Assembly (NCBI RefSeq): GCF_026151205.1
Contig: NW_026971865.1
Location: 1-26,699, forward strand
From: Bolinopsis microptera
Lineage: Eukaryota; Ctenophora; Tentaculata; Lobata; Bolinopsidae
Direction: 5' to 3'
Length of the DNA stretch: 26,699 nucleotides
In this document: piece by piece, positions 23,070 to 26,699 of the stretch
How the letters are laid out: the number at the start of each line of letters is the position of its first letter
Position numbering within the stretch: position 1 is the stretch's first letter
The notes under the pieces: generated by a model
What the model saw: the letters and a program-made list of their open reading frames with translations, nothing else
Databases searched by the model: none
What the model was told of the DNA's origin: nothing
Made by a program: the position numbers and the translations under genes

Positions 23070-23540
23070 CTCGAAGAGTGGGCCCCTTTAAGAAGTTGCC
23101 CCTTTGAATAAAGCCCGCTTGAAGTTGCCACCTAAGAGTGCCACAAAAAGGGAAGTTTCCTAGGAGATATGCCGCATGAAAAGAAACCACGAAGGGGGGA
23201 AACCAATGAGATAAAGCCGCTTTGAAAATGCCAACGAGAGTGCCTTTTGGAAAAGAAAGGGCCCGCTATGGAGTGTTTATAAGCGAGAGTGGCCTTGGGA
23301 ATGCCGCCTTTGAAGGTGCCTTGCAAATTCTTGCTATGGAAGTTTTGACGAGAAGTGGCCCTTGAAAATTTACCCAGCTTGATTGGAAACGAGAGTGCCT
23401 TGGGGAGAATGGCCCGCTTGGAGTTGTGCCCCCCTTGGAAAAAAAATGCCGCATTGAGTTGGGGGTTGCGAGAGTGGCCGCCTTGGGGAATGCCGCCCCT
23501 AAGAGTGGCCCCCTTGGAAAATGTGCCCGCTTGAAGGTGG
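23070..23540 (-). repeat. 11 bp / 33 bp tandem array, reversed
   Basis: The same units appear as reverse complements (ACGAGAGTGCC, GCTTGAGTGCC, TTGAGAATGCC). The change of orientation falls between about 23045 and 23072, where the last forward words (CTCGTGGCAACTC) give way to CGAAGAGTGGGCCC. This half is only about 470 bp against about 2500 bp forward, so the two halves have lost or gained units independently. It ends in a C run of 13 at 23544-23556, next to the right unique arm. Confidence 0.85.
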
Positions 23541-23556
23541 GGTCCCCCCCCCCCCC

Positions 23557-24354
23557 AAACGAGCAGATGAAATTGACTTCGTTTTGAGGTTTAAGTTTAC
23601 ACTTGTAGATAATATGTAAAAAAAATTAACATCTTTATCACTAGCCAACCCTCTTAAAATTCAAAAAGTTTGTAAAATAATAAAAATCCTCCGTTGTAAA
23701 AAACTTTCCCGGGTTAATTTATTCTGGTAATTAAATCGTCCCCGCCATAATCAAAGCAGGAAAGGGCTGGCATCTCCCTCCCCCGCTTGAATGGTTCTTA
23801 AGTTAAAAAGAGGTGTAAAGGCCCCTGAAAAGGTATATTAATACTAATAACATAATAAGTAAAAAAAAACCAACCAATTTAACTCAAAGAAATCCCAAAC
23901 GCCGAAAAAACGAAACGGGTGGTTTGAATGTTGTTTTAACCGGGTAAATTTAAGGGCCGCCTAGGGGGGCCTGGGGCGTCATCTCACGTTACCCCTCAGT
24001 TTTGAAATGTACCAATTTTTTGCCGTACAGTGAATCAACAGAACAACCGTTGGCGGCTCCCTAAGGTCGCGTTGGCAAAGGTTCCCCCCCAATTTTTAGA
24101 AAAGGATCGTAGGAGCAATGGGGCACACCCGGGCTCACCTTTATAAAACTGGAAATCAGCGGACAATTATAGGTTTTGTTATAATAGCCATACCTTCATT
24201 ATTTCGGTCCCAAGTCCCCCCCATTTTTTTCGAAAAAACCCTACCCCACCCCATCACCCTTAATTAATTTTAAAAATAAACATTAAAAACGTTATTTGAT
24301 TCGAAAATTCGAATACAAACAAATCCGCTATAATATTTCTTCTTTTCCCCCATT
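23557..24354 (-). repeat. P2 right terminal inverted repeat, unique part
   Basis: This is the reverse-complement partner of 19827-20557. It starts with AAACGAGCAGATGAAATTGA, mirroring TCAATCTCCCTCGTGGG next to the left array, and ends at TTCTTTTCCCCCATTTC, mirroring GGCGGGAAAA. The outer 60 bases match less well than the rest, so the end point is uncertain. A perfect 7-base palindrome pair, ATTCGAA / TTCGAAT, lies at 24299-24314 and is not obvious in the left arm. No gene was seen. Confidence 0.75.
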
Positions 24355-24832
24355 TCAAAATAAGCCTTTATTTACAATTCCGTAAGCGCCCGTGAAATGA
24401 ATGGGTAAAAAAGCCGATGCCGACCGATTTCATTCCTCGGTAATCCAAATTTGCAATCACATATAAGTGGTAAACGAAAAAACAGATTTGCATCCGATCA
24501 ACAATTACTATTATGCAGTTACCGTTGGGCAATACTATACTAAATTTACCCCCTAATAAATACATATTAAATCCCCCTTTAATATTATTCCCCAAGGCAA
24601 TAAAAATGGTAACTCATCCGAAAGTAGTTTTTCCAGCAGGTTATATTTTAAGTAAAAAAAATAATTAATACTAATTTCCCCCCAATGGTTTAAAAAGAAA
24701 TCAAAAAAAATAGATATATTAGTGGAAAAGGTTTTTTTTAAGAAAATATGCGCAAAATACGGCGCCCTGCATGGTATAATTCACCGAATATTAGGTTGAA
24801 AAAACTCCAAAAAAATCGTCATATTTAAGGTC
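24355..24832. repeat. dispersed repeat A', copy 2
   Basis: This is the direct-orientation copy of 15430-15914, with the shared words listed there. Unlike copy 1, it continues without interruption into B'. The stretch AAAAAATCGTC-ATATTTAAGG at about 24810-24830 is the uninterrupted version of the P1 insertion site. On the minus strand the frame 24368-24595 (75 codons) ends at a stop beside AATAAA. Its residues partly parallel those of copy 1 (an N-I-K-G word followed by a Tyr and Gly-Gly), hinting at a shared but degraded minus-strand frame. Confidence 0.85.
24367..24372 (-). promoter_or_regulatory. possible poly(A) signal AATAAA in repeat A'
   Basis: Same position and context as the hexamer in copy 1: a minus-strand TAA stop directly beside AATAAA. 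If A is the 3' end of a minus-strand transcript, transcription would run leftwards out of B' into A' and end near the right edge of P2. Chance occurrence in AT-rich DNA remains likely. Confidence 0.3.
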
Positions 24833-25150
24833 CCCTTAAAACCCCATTGGTTTTTAAAATTGAGTTATAGAGGATCTGAACACCTTGACCAGGCGTCCCC
24901 CCTAAGAACCCTTGGTCCCCAAATTCGACTGTTTAAAAAAATTTTCCAATGCTTACCCAGGAGAAATCGGGTAAAGTGGTTTTTCTGGAACACCTCCCTT
25001 GTTTTTAACAACAGATTGTACCGGTGGGGTACATATTAAAATAATATTTATAATAAATAGAAATTTGGTATTATAAGGAAAGAACGCCTTTTGGCAGTCA
25101 AAATATGTTAAAAACACCCCCCCCACAAGGAATTCAGGTTAAAAATTAGT
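24833..25150. repeat. dispersed repeat B', copy 2
   Basis: This is the direct-orientation copy of 19459-19826, here joined to A' on the left and C' on the right. The junction with C' overlaps by about 50 bp, because words from AAATATGTTAAAAACACCCC onward resemble both the end of B and the start of C copy 1. The overlap supports A'-B'-C' being one continuous repeat of at least 1.65 kb. Confidence 0.82.
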
Positions 25151-26010
25151 TATTATTGTGGTAATTTCTTAACCTTCCCCCCCAAAGAAATCATGTCAAA
25201 CAAAATCGAAATGGAAAAAATTTTATATTCCTGGTCTCTGTGGCCCTCGCTCATTTGTAAAAAAAAAATCTTTTTTTTTCCCGCCACTACTTTTTTTTCA
25301 GTCCCAGCCGATGTCTTTAATCCCCCAACCAAAAAATAGATTTTTCCACCTATTCCTCTGAGGACAGAAGTAAAACAACAATAACTGTGTAAATTGATGT
25401 GGTTGTTTTTATTATTACGAAAATATTGTGCTTTTTAAAATTTTTTCAAATATTACTTTGCCGTAGTTAGAATGTTAAACACAGTTACAGGATAATGATT
25501 AATTTGTATATCCAGAAAATCAAGGAAAACTGGAGAGGAACAAACGTTGCTGGGTTTTGATATTTCGTTCTCATTGATAACATATACGAGCGAGCCCATT
25601 GAGGGGAATTGACCGTGGGAAAAACAAATGATGCGACATTTGGAAAACGGAAAATGCATATGAAGGGAGATAATAAGGAGAACGATGAAATGGAAAAGGA
25701 TGAAAAGGTGGGAAAAAAATGACCGGTTGTAGAATTTAGAAGCAGAGAACCGATGGGAATATACAGGGGAAGTGGGGTCAAAGGAAGAGCCTTCTTAAAA
25801 AAATGAACGATCAAATTGCTGAATTGAGGCACGAAATCGGAAAATTAAAATTAAATTAAAACAATAGAAACAATGAAATGGAACAAAAATAAAATTGTAA
25901 TTTAAATCCAGAAGCAAAAGGTTATAAAATTAATTTTATAGATTTGAATTGATACCCCCCCTCAATTTAAAATTGAAAGATTCGATAAATATTACACCTT
26001 AACACAGTAT
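25100..26010 (+). repeat. dispersed repeat C', copy 2
   Basis: This is the direct-orientation copy of 7285-8270. The plus strand is purine-rich from about 25600 to 25860. A short plus frame from 25804 reads as a small amphipathic stretch (NDQIAELRHEI, heptad-like), as in coiled coils of many proteins, and then stops. The minus-strand open frame at 25485-25832 (115 codons) is Ser/Phe/Pro-rich because it is the complement of the purine-rich strand. I regard it as a shadow. No family is recognised. Similarity to copy 1 fades between 25990 and 26040. Confidence 0.82.
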
Positions 26011-26549
26011 AGGCTACTTAAAATCCCCTTTGATCCGTTTAAAAAAAAGCCTGCTGGGAACCCGGACACCCTCCCAACCTAATCATCATAAGAAAGGCTA
26101 TGGAACACAACCAAACCAAAAAGAACCCATCCAAACCAAAAAACCCAAAATGGATCTGACCAAAAAAAATCACATGGAAACCCGACACAATTCCAAACCC
26201 CTTTGTTGGAAAAAGAATCCCCCCCTTGAAATCTTTTTGCCTTCCCAAAAGCCTGAAAAAAAAAACATGGACTACAACCAAAACCCCGAAAATTCATATA
26301 TTCGCAACTATCACCCTTTCACCTGTGGGGGATGTTAAAAAAACTAACAGGAGAGGTGGAATACTTGTGACCACATATGCAACACGGGACCTTATAAATC
26401 GCCTAAAGGACATCCAAAAACAAAACGACAACATTTGGCCCTTTTTTTAAGAAAGCCGGGTTGGATTGTTTCCCACCGAAGCCCGCCCCTTTTTTCAAAT
26501 AAAAAAATACCCCCAACAACCAATCGAAGCGCCGCAAGGAATAGCCTAA
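26011..26549 (+). other. A/C-rich plus strand, possible decayed coding sequence
   Basis: The plus strand is poor in G and T here and its translation is rich in Lys, Asn, Gln, Pro and Thr (frame 26030-26338, 102 codons). A second overlapping frame (26226-26450) ends with a plausible helical stretch, RDLINRLKDIQKQNDN. The change of frame between them could be an indel error in a single original ORF. Such composition is seen in gag-like proteins of retroelements and in many disordered regions, and there is no zinc knuckle or other diagnostic motif. It follows C' directly and may be its continuation, since C copy 1 does not match this far. Confidence 0.3.
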
Positions 26550-26699
26550 AGAAAAAGGGATATTTCCCTTATAGGAAATCCCTTTCTTAGAAATATAGAG
26601 GGAGCTTTTGAAATAATGTCTCTTTCAAGAGGCTTCTATTTTTCTGACGCTAAACAAGAAACCATAGAAAGTGGATTTTCCGGCCCCCACAGCACAAAT
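26550..26699 (+). CDS. possible partial coding stretch running off the window
   Basis: Fifty codons with no stop run from just after a TAA at 26547 to the end of the window. The translation is of ordinary mixed composition, including IGNPFLRNIEGAFEIMSLSR and then GFYFSDAKQETIESGF, unlike the low-complexity translations nearby. The DNA has few homopolymers here. I do not recognise the protein. It may be the next in-frame piece of the possible coding region at 26011-26549 or a separate exon. An open run of 50 codons is not significant on its own in 26.7 kb. Confidence 0.2.

Larger units (their letters stand above)
19827..24354. mobile_element. foldback element P2 (about 4.5 kb, 33 bp arrays)
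   Basis: This has the same plan as P1 but unrelated sequence. An arm of about 730 bp (19827-20557) is mirrored by 23557-24354. Between them lies an 11/33 bp tandem array, forward for about 2.5 kb and then reversed for about 0.47 kb. The arms align over nearly their whole length, including words such as ATTTAATT, ACAAACTTTT, CCCTTTCCTG, AAGCGGCCC-TAA-TTA-CCGGTTAA and CGTTTTTTGGGAA on the left strand. The left border is where B stops matching B'. The right border is where A' begins. No transposase frame is visible. The unequal array halves argue against a simple read-back of the opposite strand. It is probably a Foldback-type non-autonomous element. It might instead be an inverted satellite junction. 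Confidence 0.75.

Noticed and set aside
20558-23540. CRISPR array
   Set aside because: The repeats are back-to-back 11/33 bp units with no unique spacers, the array reverses orientation, and no cas-like gene is near. The setting looks eukaryotic.
15915-24354. Both palindromes as a sequencing artefact in which the second strand was read after the first
   Set aside because: A read-back palindrome should extend outward to the read end and have equal halves. Both structures end at sharp borders in non-palindromic A/B repeats, the halves differ in length, and P1 has an empty site. Independent reads would still be needed to be certain.
25485-25832. A 115-codon minus-strand gene in C'
   Set aside because: It is the complement of a purine-rich plus strand, giving a Ser/Phe/Pro-rich translation. 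The other C copy gives only a partial parallel. A shadow frame is the simpler reading.

Overview
This window looks like noisy, AT-rich eukaryotic DNA, probably an uncorrected or barely corrected long read or contig. It holds no intact gene that I can recognise. Homopolymers are inflated throughout (C runs of 11 to 15, a 25-base G run), and similar repeats disagree mainly by small indels. Outside one GC-rich repeat array, no reading frame exceeds about 130 codons, and overlapping frames are open on both strands at several places. Nothing resembles the gene packing of a bacterium, plasmid or phage. The long AT-rich gene-free tracts, long satellite-like arrays and mobile-element structure fit an animal genome, perhaps an arthropod, but that is inference.

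The real content is repeat architecture in the second half. From 1 to about 15.4 kb the sequence is mostly featureless AT-rich DNA. It has one copy of a roughly 1 kb dispersed repeat (called C here, 7285-8270), a GC-rich patch (6530-6845) and a CpG-rich patch (12596-12845). From 15.4 kb to the end, the order is A (15430-15914), foldback P1 (15915-19458), B (19459-19826), foldback P2 (19827-24354), A' (24355-24832), B' (24833-25150), C' (25100-26010). A' and B' are adjacent direct-orientation copies of A and B, so A'-B' is the empty site for P1. The empty site makes P1 look like a discrete 3.5 kb insertion.

P1 and P2 are both large inverted-repeat (foldback) structures built alike. Each has a unique arm of about 0.5 or 0.75 kb, then a tandem array in forward orientation, a switch point, the same array in reverse, and the inverted copy of the arm. 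The array sequences are unrelated: about 250 bp units in P1, and 11 bp units grouped as a 33 bp trimer in P2. In both, the left half is much longer than the right. This resembles Foldback-type transposable elements, whose long terminal inverted repeats consist of tandem repeats. I see no transposase in either.

The last 700 bases (26010-26699) have a plus strand rich in A and C and end in a 50-codon open stretch running off the edge. It may be decayed or error-broken coding sequence of the A-B-C repeat or of a neighbouring gene. I do not recognise the product. All boundaries were set by eye and may be off by ten or more bases.
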